NCBI GenBank assembly: GCA_020740775.1
Contig: JAHEWK010000007.1
Span: forward strand, 1,922,001-1,986,000
Source of the DNA: Ilyonectria destructans
Lineage: Eukaryota > Ascomycota > Sordariomycetes > Hypocreales > Nectriaceae
Direction: 5' to 3'
DNA: 64,000 bases
Under the pieces are notes generated by a model. That model did not search any database. It was given only the letters and a program-made list of their open reading frames with translations, and was not told the origin of the DNA. Positions 53,497 through 64,000 of this stretch are shown here, piece after piece; within the stretch, counting starts at the first letter, position 1; the number at the start of each line of letters is the position of its first letter. A program made the position numbers and the translations under genes.

Positions 53497-53586
53497 ACGC
53501 GTCAACCACAACGCGCCTCTAGCCACACGCGTTTCTTCCTTCAATAACACTCAATTGGTCAATTTAACCTTATTTTCGTTATTTTC

Positions 53587-55119
53587 ATGCCTAAATACAC
53601 CGAAGAAGACCTCCAACTAGCCATTCAGGATGTGAAAAATGGTCTATCAATGCGAAAAGCAGCCAATGAGCGCGTTGTTCCTTATTCAACCCTACGGACC
53701 AAGCTCAATGGCGTCCCAAGCCGCAACGAAGCCCACGAATGGCGTCAGGTGCTTTCTAAGAACCAGGAAGACCAGCTCTGTGATTGGCTCATCTTACAAG
53801 ATAAGCTCGGAATGGCGTTGACTCATAGCCAGATCCGGAAGTTGGCAACTTCCTTGTTGGGCGAAAGTGGCGTCAACCGACAACTCGGAAAGCACTGGAT
53901 GACTGGCTTCCTACGCCGCAACCAGCGAATAAAAACACTCAAAGGAAAGGGAATTGACCGGAAAAGGATAAATGGAGCAAATCCAGCTGCTATTCGTGGG
54001 TTCTATGACCTATTGGACCAACCAGGGGTCAAATCGATCCCTCCACGCAACCGTTGGAATTTTGACGAAACTGGAGTCTTCCAAGGGCTCGGAACCAACG
54101 GGCTTGTAGTTGGCCAATCAGAGCTCCGATCGACAATTAAGAAACAGCTACATGACCTTAATTGGATAACTATTCTTAAGGCTATTTCCGCAACAGGAAG
54201 GTGCCTCGACCCATTAGTCGTCTTTAAAGGCAAATACGTCCAACACCAATGGTTTCCAGAGGAATTGGACTTTCTGACCAATTGGAAATTCACATCGTCT
54301 GATAAGGGCTGGACTAATGACGAAATTGGCCTTGCTTGGCTGCAGGAAGTCTTCCTTCCAGGCTCTAAGCCAGCCCGGACCAATGAGAAGAGGCTCCTCA
54401 TCCTAGATGGGCATGGATCACACATAACGCCTGATTTTATGCGTATTTGTGTGACCAATAGGGTCCATTTACTCTATTTGCCGCCTCACACAAGCCACGT
54501 TCTTCAGCCTCTTGATATATCAGTCTTTGGGCCACTTAAAGCTGCATATCGAGCCGCCTTAACACTAGCCAATCCCCTCACTGATATTGGCCCAACTAGG
54601 AAGGAAGACTTTCTTACTTGCTATTTTGAGGCAAGGAAGAAGGCTCTTACTACTAAAAATGCCTTATCAGGTTGGAGAGGAGCCGGGTTGTGGCCAATCA
54701 ACATATCAAAGCCAATGGGTAGTAAATTCGTTATTCACAACCCTAACGATACAATTACGGTCCAATCAGAAGCTCCTATTTCTCCAAAAACGAATCAGAG
54801 GTCTGAAATCATCCCTTTTACAACCCCTAGCAATTCGAGAGACATTGCTTCATTGGTCCGTTCTCATAAGAAGGAAATGCTAGCTAGCCCAACTACAAGA
54901 CAGCTGTTACGGACTATTAGCAAGGGATTTGATAGGCTCCAGTTCCAAATTGCCCAATTAGAAGAAAAAATCAAAGTCCAAGATCAAAATTCAAGCCAAT
55001 CAAAGGCTAGGAAAAGAGGACGGGTTTATAAAGACCCAAATAGGCTATTTCAAGATATCCGGAATATTAAGAGGGCAAGAAGGCGAATAAAAACGCCTGA
55101 GGTTGAAGATTCAGAATAG
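53587..55119 (+). CDS. pogo/Fot-type transposase
   Basis: Single exon, 510 residues. The N-terminal psq-type helix-turn-helix (EEDLQLAIQDVKNGLSMRKA, PYSTLRTKLNG) is followed by a CENP-B/Tc5-type DNA-binding domain (about 50-125; LGKHWMTGFLRRN). The DDE_1 catalytic domain has its acidic triad in WNFDETGVFQG (about 156), LLILDGHGSHITPDF (about 272) and LQPLDISVFGPLKAAY (about 306). The C-terminus has a coiled coil and a basic, nuclear-signal-like tail (KARKRGRVYK, KRARRRIKT). It cuts and pastes the element via its terminal repeats. No stop or frameshift, so it may be active. Confidence 0.96.
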   Translation: MPKYTEEDLQLAIQDVKNGLSMRKAANERVVPYSTLRTKLNGVPSRNEAHEWRQVLSKNQEDQLCDWLILQDKLGMALTHSQIRKLATSLLGESGVNRQLGKHWMTGFLRRNQRIKTLKGKGIDRKRINGANPAAIRGFYDLLDQPGVKSIPPRNRWNFDETGVFQGLGTNGLVVGQSELRSTIKKQLHDLNWITILKAISATGRCLDPLVVFKGKYVQHQWFPEELDFLTNWKFTSSDKGWTNDEIGLAWLQEVFLPGSKPARTNEKRLLILDGHGSHITPDFMRICVTNRVHLLYLPPHTSHVLQPLDISVFGPLKAAYRAALTLANPLTDIGPTRKEDFLTCYFEARKKALTTKNALSGWRGAGLWPINISKPMGSKFVIHNPNDTITVQSEAPISPKTNQRSEIIPFTTPSNSRDIASLVRSHKKEMLASPTTRQLLRTISKGFDRLQFQIAQLEEKIKVQDQNSSQSKARKRGRVYKDPNRLFQDIRNIKRARRRIKTPEVEDSE

Positions 55120-55268
55120 CTCGTTTTTTCTTTGTTCTTATTGGTTGATTTTTTGATATTTAGAAATTTAATTAGTTAGTTTATTAAAAATCAGTTGAAA
55201 TGGACCAATTAGGTCTTTTAGTTGTTATTTTATCTATAAGTGAAGTTGAATTGCGATTTTAGTTGTTA

Positions 55269-55320
55269 TGTAAGTGGGGCGGTCAGGTAAGGGGTCGGTC
55301 AGCTAATGGGTGGTCCGACT
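55269..55320 (-). repeat. right terminal inverted repeat of pogo element
   Basis: Inverse partner of 53445-53496; the outermost base abuts the TA duplication at 55321. Confidence 0.95.
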
Positions 55321-55322
55321 TA

Positions 55323-56406
55323 ACTCATGAAACCCACAGTTTCCATGAGAGCGGGCTGCAATCGATGCCTAGGAAGGGAGAAGGTTAGTTGGCGGTGCTC
55401 GGGCTACCGACATGACGAAGAGACGCACTGGGACATACCACAGCGGACACGGGAGCATGTAGGACCTGGATTGGCATCAGCGACTGCTGTCACGGACGCG
55501 AGCTGGCCTGGCGTGAGGTCCGGTGATTAGATACGCGAAGAACCAAGACCTGCTGTGTCGGACTGAAGCAGGATCCTTTCCTTTGCGTGGTCGCGAGCCA
55601 ACCAGGAAAAGAAACCGGGAAGTGTGCTGTATTCACCTGAGATGGTGTGGTGGTGGAGGTGGAGTTAGTCTGAGATTTGGTGATCACGAGGAGGCATCTG
55701 AACACAGCCGGGCACAAGATGCATATCCTGCCGCGTATGTCTATAGAGGAGCAGGGGCAAAAACATACCTAGCCACCTCTTTAATCGCTGGAGCAGTACA
55801 GTCACTTTAATATCTAATTCTATATTTTATTATCTTTATATTTTAAAATATAATAAATATTTAATTTTCTTAATTACATTTTAACTATTTATTAGCTGCT
55901 ATTTACTAACTATTTTTAAAATAATATATTATTAATAAATAAAGAGAGAGAAAAGACATACTCTTATCAAGTCGCTTTCATCGGTATTCGCGCATTCTCA
56001 ATAGATTGTGTCTCCATCCGTGGGTCCGGCCGCTTTCGTCGCTGGCTTTTTTTTTCTCTTAGTGAAGCGAGCACGCCTTATGGCGGTAGAGAGCGACAGA
56101 ATCGCCAAAATGGCTCATTTTTTGGTTCCCGACTGTGTGATTAGAAATACAAGATGAGGCACACGTGGGATTAGGACGGCTTGATAAGCGTGGTGGCGGA
56201 ACTCTTCCTGCCCCTTCTCGGCGTGAAAAGGAAGCTCACGATACCAACGAGCAGTACTCTTCTCACCGGAGTCGCACCAAGACCAACTGGATTTCCGAAC
56301 CGAGATATTTCTTGGGAGTTCTTGCATATCATTGTCGGGGAAAACAGCGATGTCCGGGTCATACATTCCATTTAAGCTATGTGCAGTTCTTATTCCTCTC
56401 GCTCAT
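55323..56406. other. gene-poor stretch with AT-rich block
   Basis: An AT-rich block (55810-55950) without gene; short frames elsewhere. The sequence around 56165-56400 is the 3' side of the broken gene that follows. Confidence 0.4.
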
Positions 56407-58096
56407 TCATACAGACAGGATGCCCCAAAGCATCGTGGCCTCCTCGACCTCCCCAGCCTCCTTGGGCTCCTCGACCTCCTCATCCTTCTTGGGCTCCTTG
56501 GCCCTCTTAGCCTTCTTGGGCTCCCTCACCTCCTCGGGTTCGTTGGCCTTGGCTTTGCCCTTGTCCTTCTTCTTCCACGCGGACTCGATGGTGAGGACTC
56601 TGCCAAGGTCCAACAACATGAGGTTGATCTTCTTCAGGCACTTGGGCCCGATGAAGGTAACCAGTTGGCATCGACCTTGAACTTATGGTATGTTAGCTTC
56701 AAGACGTTGGATTGATATACATTAGCATCACAAAGAGTGCGCATACCCTAGTCAACGACAGCGACCTGATGGTACGTAATGTGAACCATGATGCATAGTT
56801 TCTGTGCTTGACGCAATGGTCCCTTAGGAATTGAAACAACTCGCCGTCGTTGGTAACACGTTGTAGACGGTTTTGGTACAGCTGTGTACTGAACTCTCCT
56901 GTGTCAATGCACATCAGGAGGTGGAGAACTTCTTGATCATTTGTCGAGTGCTGCTGCGACTGTGTGCTTAGGGTGTGGAGTGGTAGCTCACTGCTCCCTC
57001 CGTTCATCGTTGGCAGTGCCTGCACTACGCTTTGTTTTATCCAAGTACCTAAGGTGTGTAGGGACTGGTAAATTGTCTGGATGCGCTGTTGGAAAGAGTT
57101 TTCTTGCCGCTGAGTAGGAGCCTCCGTCGTGTTTTGCTCTTGTAATCGGGCCAGCAAGACGCCGAGGGAGCCAGGCCTAGTCTCGACAAAGTCGTCAAAT
57201 AGTTTCTGCCCGCATTGCTACCCAAGTGTTAGTGCTATACAGAATAATTATACGGAGAAAATGACATACACATTTCCATCTTATTCGAGTGTGCACTGGA
57301 GGCACTGGCGGCTCGGGAGTAGGTAGTAACATTTTCGTGATACCATACATCGACTTGAGTAAAGTGTGTAGTAACATTTTCATGATAACATACACCCACT
57401 TGAGTAAAGTGTGTAGAAATTCTACCGGGATTAGTATACGAGGAGACTTACTTTTGATTATTAAACTTACGTTTTATGCTATGAGCGAGATGCGTGGTTG
57501 TCACTCCTTCTTCCCCTTCATCGCGTCGAGATGTCTATTCAGCTTCTGTCGAGTCTTCATTTGCCGCTGTAACACGCTTTGTCCTCAAAAACCTTGGGAT
57601 CTCGTCAATATGTTCGCTATCACCTAGGCGTTGCTCGGCGTTGAAAAGACTCTCAGCTTCCAATCGCTCTGATTGAAGACCCGACCACAACTGACTAGAA
57701 TACAATTACTCCATTCCCTGCGTCGGATTGTGGGCAATCTCGTGGTGCTGTCGCAAATTAGGGTCTTTTGACCATTCTGAAGGTTTCCCGTATTTTATCC
57801 TCCCTATGAGTACTAACCCAGCTCGTCTTCACTGGACGCTTTTGAGCTTCGGGACGCCGTTCGAAACCGGTTTGAATCGGTTCCGCGGGTCCTGCTTCTT
57901 CCACTCTGCCAGGCATTAAAAAACGCCCCAGGCTGGATGTTGGGATAGGGTCGATATCGCCTCTGTCCTGCAGAGGATTGAACTCACAGTTGGCACAGGC
58001 GAAGTGACCACAGTTGAGACATTGGGGCGTGGTTCCGTGGAGCCAGTCATGTTGGCAAACATGGCAAGTCCGCATGCAGCGGGATAAGGACACCAT
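56407..58096 (-). pseudogene. broken multi-exon gene, N-terminal zinc-binding domain
   Basis: Four coding blocks on the minus strand read in order. Block 1 (58096-57758) has MRTCHVCQHDWLHG, CLNCGHFACANC, a treble-clef or zinc-ribbon-like Cys/His cluster. Block 2 (about 57690-57480, after a TAG acceptor) has LQSERLEAESLFNAEQRLGD, then an in-frame TAG (Gln to stop). Block 3 (about 57220-56745) has KLFDDFVETRPGSLGVLLAR, LMCIDTGEFSTQL, TNDGELFQFLRDH and WFTLRTIRSLSLTR. Block 4 (about 56700-56407) has FIGPKCLKKINLMLLDLGR and a Lys/Glu-rich tail. A one-base shift separates VDANWLP from FIGP in block 4. Blocks 3-4 match a common but uncharacterised fungal C-terminal domain. Whether block 1 belongs to the same gene is inference. 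Confidence 0.55.
57323..57412. repeat. 45-bp tandem duplication
   Basis: Two adjacent 45-bp copies beginning GTAGTAACATTTTC and ending GAGTAAAGTGT, with about four differences; a partial third copy (GTAG) follows. Confidence 0.9.
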
Positions 58097-59240
58097 ACTT
58101 GCAGTTAAGCTCTAAGACCGTAGCTGACACTTACAGAGGCTTTTTAATAAACCTCTACAAAGCAATATAGAATTCTAGAAGTCGAATTCTCTTGAGGGCT
58201 AAAGGAGCAGTAGTTTGCGGGAGCTAAGTTAAGTTATCTGGTAGCCTTATTGGCTGGAATTATTTAAAAGGCGGGGTAATGCTGTCACGATGTGTTGAAT
58301 TGGATGCAAAGCGAGATGAGGCTCTCCTGAGACGGTAGATACAAAAGCCGTGGGGTTGAAAGTAAATACAATATCCCTTACTGGTCTGATAGCTGTAACA
58401 AGGTCCGAATTTCAGCAGGGATTCTCGACCTAGGTTGCAGAGGCTGCAAAGTTGATAGCTGTTCTATAGTTTATTCTTTCAAAAAGTTGACCAGTGCCGT
58501 CAGGGATATATTATTAATAACTACCTGGCTCGCCTCGATAGTCCAGAACTGCATCAATATAGAATCGTTAAGAGATCAGCCTTATTAGCTGGATTCTTAT
58601 TGAGTTATATCTTTTGAGTGTATAGATAAAGCTATTCTTTTATCTGTATTTATTGGGTGTATATAGAGGTCTGAGAATAGTAAATTATAGTATTCAGTTA
58701 GTTAATAGTCAGTTAGCAGCTATAATATATAATAAGTCTCTAATGCGTACTTATAATATTATCTTCTTTTTTCTTTATAATACCTCTCTATATAGACTGT
58801 ATCTATATATATAAATACCTCTTAATTAGTTCTAATTAAATTGTAGATTACTAGACTGAATAAATATCGTCAGTTAGTAAGATACCTTTAAGGAAGTATA
58901 AGCAACTTTATCTCTTTCTGCCTCCTATAGCCTCTCCCTCCCCCTCTCTCAATTCTATTTCTACCTCTACCTCTACTGTAATAATTAAGAGCTTTTAGGT
59001 AGAGTGTATATTCAGTTGGGAGGGTACCTTTTTGGTGGTTAATCTCTTAGTGTAGCTGGATTATATATCCACTTAATTCTTCAGTCTGTTAATATAGTAG
59101 ATAGAGTTAAATAGGTTAGGTTTAATAAGCCTAGAAAGTAAACTCTATTATAATAGGCTTAATATAGTAATTAGAAAATTATAATTTTAAAGTCTTAATT
59201 TAAATATTTATTCTCTAATTATTATTTTATTACTATTATT

Positions 59241-59380
59241 TTATTCTTTATATTTATTCTTTATATTTATTCTTTATACTTATTTTTTATATTTATTCCT
59301 TATATTTATTCTTTATACTTATTCTTTATATTTATTCCTTATATTTATTCTTTATTCTTATTATTCTTATATTTATTCTG
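59241..59380. repeat. AT-rich satellite (TTATTCTTTATA type)
   Basis: About eleven degenerate copies of a 12-bp unit near TTATTCTTTATA or TTATTCCTTATA in direct array. Confidence 0.85.
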
Positions 59381-60053
59381 GTATCTCCTATCCTTGTCAA
59401 TTTAGACTGTGCTGCTCAACCAATCTCGCACACTTTGTCTGTCTAGACCAGTCTATCCTACGTGAGTCCTCCAAGAAACTGCTGAGATTCAATCGGTATA
59501 AGATACATATAGTTAACAGCGTGTCCAATCTCTTAGTGTGCCTTCGCAACCGTTCACAATCTTAGTGTGGTTTGATGGGCATGTGCAGCTAAGCACCCAT
59601 CTTGCGCAGCTGTCTTCAGGTGTGTCCCATTTATGACCCGGGCGCACCTGATCGTTAACATCACCCCAGCGGTCGGCAGAGATGCAACTCCCAATGGGGT
59701 GAGCTGGGCGCTTGTCTGAGGCCCGTCGACATCGCTGACAGGGCTACTTGGGCGGACTTTGACGCGTTAGGATACTCAATGGTAAGTGGAAGTGAGCAAC
59801 TAACGTGATCTCGTGGGTGGTCGAGTGGTTGAGGTTTGGGCCACTCGGGGCTGACCTGATGGACCATTCAGGGAAGCTGCCATTTATTAGCGAAGGCCAG
59901 GTGAAAAGGCACGGCACTAACAGGAAGTTTCCTTAAAGGCGAGATCAATGGTCGTCTGAGACGGTGCCATTGTTTCAATTGTCGTATCTGGGTCGGGGAG
60001 GAGTCGAGGAGTTGAAGTCGAAGGTAAGAAGGAGGAGGAGACGTGACTCAGGT

Positions 60054-60307
60054 GCTTCAGAGCAACGAGAGGTGGGCAGTCAGGTCAGCTAATGCTGAGC
60101 GAGAACGAGTCAATGACCAGTGGTCATTGACACCCAAACCTCAAAGAAGTCTTCCGCGAACTGGGGGAGGGAACCTGAATGCTTCCGAGCAACTCAAGGA
60201 TGGCAATCAGGTCAGCAAATGCTGAACAAGAGAATACTAACGACCAGAGGCCGTTCGCGTCCAAACTAGAGCGGTCTTCCACAAACAGGGGGGAAGGGCG
60301 AACAGTC
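60054..60307. repeat. 127-bp tandem duplication
   Basis: The unit starting GCTTCAGAGCAACG at 60054 recurs at 60181 (GCTTCCGAGCAACT), sharing GCAGTCAGGTCAGC/GCAATCAGGTCAGC, AATGCTGA and GGTCTTCC-like blocks with many single-base differences. Frames across it give similar peptides (RSANAE), but I see no gene. Confidence 0.7.
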
Positions 60308-60894
60308 CTCCAGCCATTAGATCACCTTTCATTTGTCGCTGTTGGGTCGTCGCTACCTATGAAGGAGTGGGTGTATGTGCTTTCTTTAGTCATGGATGCT
60401 CCTAATGGAGCGGACATGCTGGGAATGAGAATAGGTATCGTATTGTGCGCGAATCACTGGATTCTGCGTCTGCTGAACCATGGAAATATGAGCCATTGGG
60501 ACACGGTGGGAAGCTATGAATACGTCCGAATCCTGAGCATCCAATAATAACCTGCTGATGATAAATCATGCTAACCGAACAAGAGGAGGATGAATGTTAA
60601 GCGGCCTCATGAGGGCAAAGTGAGGTCACTGTGTATTCCTAATGTGTCGAGAGCCGAGTGATAGCTAAGAAATAATGGCATAGCTAGGTTTGGGCCCCCA
60701 AGTCTTCCAAAAGCGAACCTAGGCAACATCGTTGACAAAGGGGAGTCCAAATTCATCAACTTGATGATGATGACACGGCGCCTGTAGGCCCCAAATTGGA
60801 GGGCATAGAAAAACGTCGACGACGAGGGAGCTGGGAGAGAGAATGATCTCCAAGGACTGGAATGTAGTCGATTATCCTCTTGGGCCTCACTAGC

Positions 60895-61225
60895 TAAAGC
60901 GAAAATCTATATCATGCAGTAAACTCGGATTCTTTGCTCGAAAAGGGCCGTCTAAATCTATCTGACAATCTGCAGCACTATCAACTGTCTTATTGAGGTT
61001 AACCAAGAAAATGATACGACTTCGCCCTTTCTTGGATTCTAGAATGCACTTGGACTGAATGAGTGCTGATAAAACTATATTCCATTCTGTTTTTCCTACT
61101 CCGAGGTAGCCGTTAATAAAGAAGAGCTTATTGGGGATTGCTATTAGAGTATTATAAGCTGTATAGCAGATGCAGCTGTTCCTGCAGCTTATTGAGGTAT
61201 CAGAAAAGGTAACCAGTTGGACTAG
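60895..61225 (-). pseudogene. P-loop NTPase/helicase-like fragment
   Basis: An open minus-strand frame of about 110 codons without start codon reads NTLIAIPNKLFFINGYLGVG, KTEWNIVLSALIQSK, then GRSRIIFLVNLNKTVDSAAD, and ends at TAG. GYLGVGKT is a Walker A motif (GxxGxGKT), and the following strand-helix order resembles fungal helicase-like proteins of mobile or repeated origin. It is embedded in an AT-rich repeat region and has no start or second half, so it is a relic. Confidence 0.5.
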
Positions 61226-61390
61226 AAACCTTAGTCTGTTTGAGTAACTGTTGACCTTTAAATGGACTGGGTATATGGTCTGTATTGTTGATACTATTGT
61301 TGGTATTTTCTTTTTTACTGTTGAGCTTCTAGTCCCCCCTCTGGGTATGTGTGTACTAGGGCACCCTGACCTCTTGATAAGCTGTATAGC

Positions 61391-61661
61391 AGTCGGTATT
61401 AAAGGACTGAAATTTTTCTAATAGCAGCTTTAGGATATAATATTGAGGGCTGGCTGGGTTTTTTAGATAAGGGAATTTATCGTAGAGATTATACTATAGC
61501 TTCGAGCTGTTAGACACTTAGAGCATTATAAGCCGCCTAACAGTCAGCATTAAAGGACTGAAACCTTTTTAATAGCAGCTTTGGGATACAATATCGAGGG
61601 CTGGCTGGGTTGTTTAGACGAGGGAACTCATCATAGAGATTGTATTATAGCTTCCAGCTGT
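61391..61661. repeat. tandem 151-bp-period duplication with transition-type divergence
   Basis: The segment 61391-61510 recurs at 61542-61661. Of about 20 differences nearly all are C/T or G/A changes (for example GGATATAATATTGAG versus GGATACAATATCGAG), with the first copy richer in A and T. This is the pattern left by RIP acting on a duplication. Confidence 0.8.
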
Positions 61662-64000
61662 CCTGGAAATTCTGGGGAAAAGGTCCCTAGCACTTAGGCT
61701 GAGCTCGCGTTCCTCGAGACGTGTGCCGTCAACAAATCGTCAAAGGCCTACTGGCTCGTCTGAGTGGCAATAGGGGATGACGTGGTCTTCAGGATGTTGC
61801 TCGGTCTGTAGATAAGGCCACAGCCTGAGAGGGTTGAGCCCGCGGCATGAATCTGGCATTCGTTCTCGTGGATGGGCTGGGCCGCTGTGCTGATTTTGGC
61901 ACTCGCCTTCGTCGTTGAGCTTAGCCGCCCCTCCCCGAGTCTCCCAAAGGGTGGAAGATCAACTTACCAGGATTCACATCTGTTTCCAGGGAGCTGGACT
62001 GTGGACATAATCCACGTCTACCACGATAGCGTGGTGCATGGCCCTTGTTCTGACACCACGAAGGCCGGTGCGGGACTATGAAACCCTAGTTTCGATGTTG
62101 CGACAGGTTCTTGCAGAGGAAGTAGGAACGTCTCTACCACGTGGTGTGAGACGTCGCACCGTCACCATGAGGCGGGGGCGTTCATTTCGGCGATGCTCTG
62201 GAATTGAAGATCTTCCTGGAATCTTTGCACTGGCCAACAGCCCGTCTGTAGTCAAGGGTGTTCCGGAAGCTGCTACCGTGCTGGAACATGTTTCTTGAAG
62301 TGAAGGATGGTCGTGGGCAGCGCTCGGTGCTCCCATGCTCTGAAGTTGACTCGCCTTGGTGAAGGATTTTCGATGAGAGATAGCGTAGGCTTCATCGCTG
62401 TGGGCGTTCTTGTCAGTAATGCTCTGGCGATTAAATCCCAAAGGAGGTTTGATGTAACTGACCGGCTCGCAGTGAGTGGGTGGGTTCTAGAAGGAGCATG
62501 GCTCGTCATGGGGGCAAGTTGCAGCATCAAGGTGGCACAAGGCACACGATGGCGATTCTGTAGACGTGGTGCACTGCGCACAGAGGAAATTGAGTCGATC
62601 GGTAAACTCGACGATGGAGCTTCAGTTCAGTGTGTCATTCGCGCTGAGTCTCGTCGTTTTGGGGTCGTGGGGAATGGAAGAACAGACGGACGGCGGGGAC
62701 CATGTGCGTTTGTTGGGGGCGCAGGAAGGCGACCAAGGAGATAGTTTAGCAGTGATGCGTCCCTGGTATTCTGAGGGCGTCTGGATTGACTGGTCACTGA
62801 GTCATTTGTTGGGTCGGCTTCCAAAACCCAGTTGAAAGCTGGAGTCTGGCGTTGGATGCCATCAAACTGCCCCGCCCTACCTTTCCCACCAGAAGACTTC
62901 CACTTGCCACTCCGCCCCGCAAAGACCAGACTTCATCCAGTTTCCTCGGCAGCATCTACCTTGGTATTTTCCTCCCCTTTGCCGCTATCGCATCCGTGCT
63001 GACAATCTAGGCAGTCTCGACGCACGGCTCGTAGCAGGGCCTTGGGCCCAAAGCCACTCTGCCTGCCGACTTTGGCACGATGCTCCCGACTTCCTCCCAC
63101 GCGCGCCGCAACCGCCTTGTTTGCCGACAGCTCCGCCCCTCACGTCACATTCATCTTCATGTTTTCACGAGTGGAAAGACGGGCAAGGGCTTGAGAAGCG
63201 CTCCGTCTCGTGCGTCTGTCGGCAACTTCGCTGCCCACCTTGCCTCCATCGCCCCGTCTCACGGGGAAGGCTAAGCCTTGGCCAGCCTCCAAGCTCGCGC
63301 GTCCGAAGACAACGTAGCCGAACAACGAGTCTTTGTTTGCTGCTCTTGGAGTGGGAATGATCAGTGCTGTAGGTTATCTTCTTCATCCATTCGCGTTATG
63401 CTCGATCGGCTGGAAATTCAGATGATCCTGGATTGGCTTCTCAAGCGAGGCCAGGTCTTCTGGAAGACGACTACCCAGAGCATTCACCATCACGACCGGA
63501 CCTCGGAAACAAAAGCGCATACCGGTTGAACCTCCCCAATCTGCACCTCCCTTTGCGCCTACAGCGACAACTGCAGTAGTGATCCTGGACTGCGCAGTAT
63601 CCGTCCTCGTCCTCGTTCAACCTCGGGCGATGAGCACTAGAGGTTCATCGTCTATCCGTTGAACAGAAAGGTGAATTCATCGATGAAGTCCCTGGCGCGA
63701 ACAACGTCAACGTTGAAGCTACATTTCCGACTCCTCTTCCAACTCCTCCCTCGCAGCTGATCCAAATGCGAACAGCACCTTCCATACCGCCGCCGATAAA
63801 CCGCATTGCGTCCAGAATCCATCTGACCAGCTTGAAATGCCTACAAGTCCGACCAAGCGTACATCCAAAACCTTCGTTCACTGCGAGTTCTCTTGAGGCT
63901 GCGCTCGACGAACTTTGAGGCGGCGATCAATCCTACTCCATCACCTTTTCTCAACACAGTACGATCACTATTCTAGTGGCACATCGGGGGTGCTGCTCAA
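61662..64000. other. right end of window, no named gene
   Basis: GC-richer than the preceding tract. Several overlapping frames lack motifs. Two coherent plus-strand stretches without start, about 63420-63570 (with DDPGLASQARPGLLEDDY) and about 63728-63895 (with NSSLAADPNANSTFH), look like pieces of a real or decayed gene that may continue beyond 64000. A 73-codon frame at 62614-62835 begins with a signal-peptide-like MELQFSVSFALSLVVLG but has no other support. Confidence 0.4.

Larger units (their letters stand above)
53445..55320 (+). mobile_element. complete pogo-family (Tc1/mariner) DNA transposon
   Basis: 1,876 bp bounded by 52-bp terminal inverted repeats that differ at one base, flanked on each side by TA (53443-53444 and 55321-55322), the target duplication of this superfamily. 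One uninterrupted transposase frame fills it. The near-identity of the ends and the intact gene point to recent insertion. Confidence 0.95.
58097..60894. other. AT-rich, probably RIP-affected region without genes
   Basis: Long AT-rich sequence (especially 58500-59400) with frequent stops in all frames and TA-rich words. It includes a TTTAT/TATTC satellite and a 127-bp tandem duplication listed separately. No functional gene seen. Confidence 0.55.

Noticed and set aside
62614..62835. Possible small secreted protein (73 residues)
   Set aside because: Signal-peptide-like start only; the remainder has no cysteine pattern and overlaps other equally open frames.
1..64000. tRNA genes
   Set aside because: I looked for cloverleaf-type A and B boxes while reading and saw none convincing; a covariance-model search would settle this.

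Overview
The window looks like nuclear DNA of a filamentous ascomycete (Pezizomycotina, most likely Sordariomycetes). Genes carry short GT-AG introns of 43-104 bp with CTAAC/CTAAT-like branch sites. The families are typical of these fungi: CFEM, HET, Zn2Cys6, RTA1, deuterolysin, DIT1/DIT2, pogo and Crypton-like elements, and dispersed 5S genes. GC-rich gene islands alternate with AT-rich tracts full of broken genes, some with C-to-T changes that look like repeat-induced point mutation (RIP). All gene models are manual splices checked for reading-frame continuity; there is no transcript evidence.

Layout. 0-9.7 kb: a CFEM membrane protein, then decayed coding fragments (an NLR-type repeat, an unknown frameshifted gene, a LINE scrap), an intact four-exon LITAF-domain gene, and a copper amine oxidase relic. 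9.7-14.5 kb: two head-to-head AIG1-type (GIMAP-like) GTPase genes sharing a 730-bp intergenic region; one ends in a repeated C-terminal module, the other has a glutamine-rich minisatellite. 14.5-19 kb: an ankyrin relic with CAA-to-TAA stops, a dead zinc-type dehydrogenase, and a secreted deuterolysin. 19-22.1 kb: a Crypton-like element coding for an 810-residue NDC10/GCR1-type protein, unexpectedly bordered by imperfect inverted repeats.

22.3-33.3 kb is the best functional cluster. A seven-helix membrane protein is followed by an MFS exporter of the QDR/DTR1 type, a divergent CYP56/DIT2-like P450, and a DIT1-like isocyanide/dityrosine synthase. This is the DIT1-DIT2-exporter logic known from yeast spore wall and fungal isocyanide (dit-type) clusters. 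A class I terpene synthase beside it is broken by two frameshifts.

35.5-50.2 kb: an RTA1-family protein, a large polytopic membrane protein, a third AIG1 GTPase as a relic, an unrecognised intronless 477-residue protein, a cupin, a HET-domain protein, and a Zn2Cys6 regulator. Interspersed are three 119-nt 5S rRNA genes, all on the minus strand, sharing one variant sequence and, for two of them, similar 3' flanks. 50-64 kb: a dead short-chain dehydrogenase, a complete pogo-family transposon with 52-bp near-identical ends, a broken zinc-finger gene, tandem duplications, AT-rich satellites and a P-loop NTPase relic; the last 2.5 kb has no gene I can name.

I see no single system that is clearly new. 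The most unusual items are the divergent AIG1 pair with its C-terminal repeat module (plus a third dead copy, and HET and NLR-type sequences in the same window), the inverted repeats around the Crypton-like gene, and the three clustered same-strand 5S variants.
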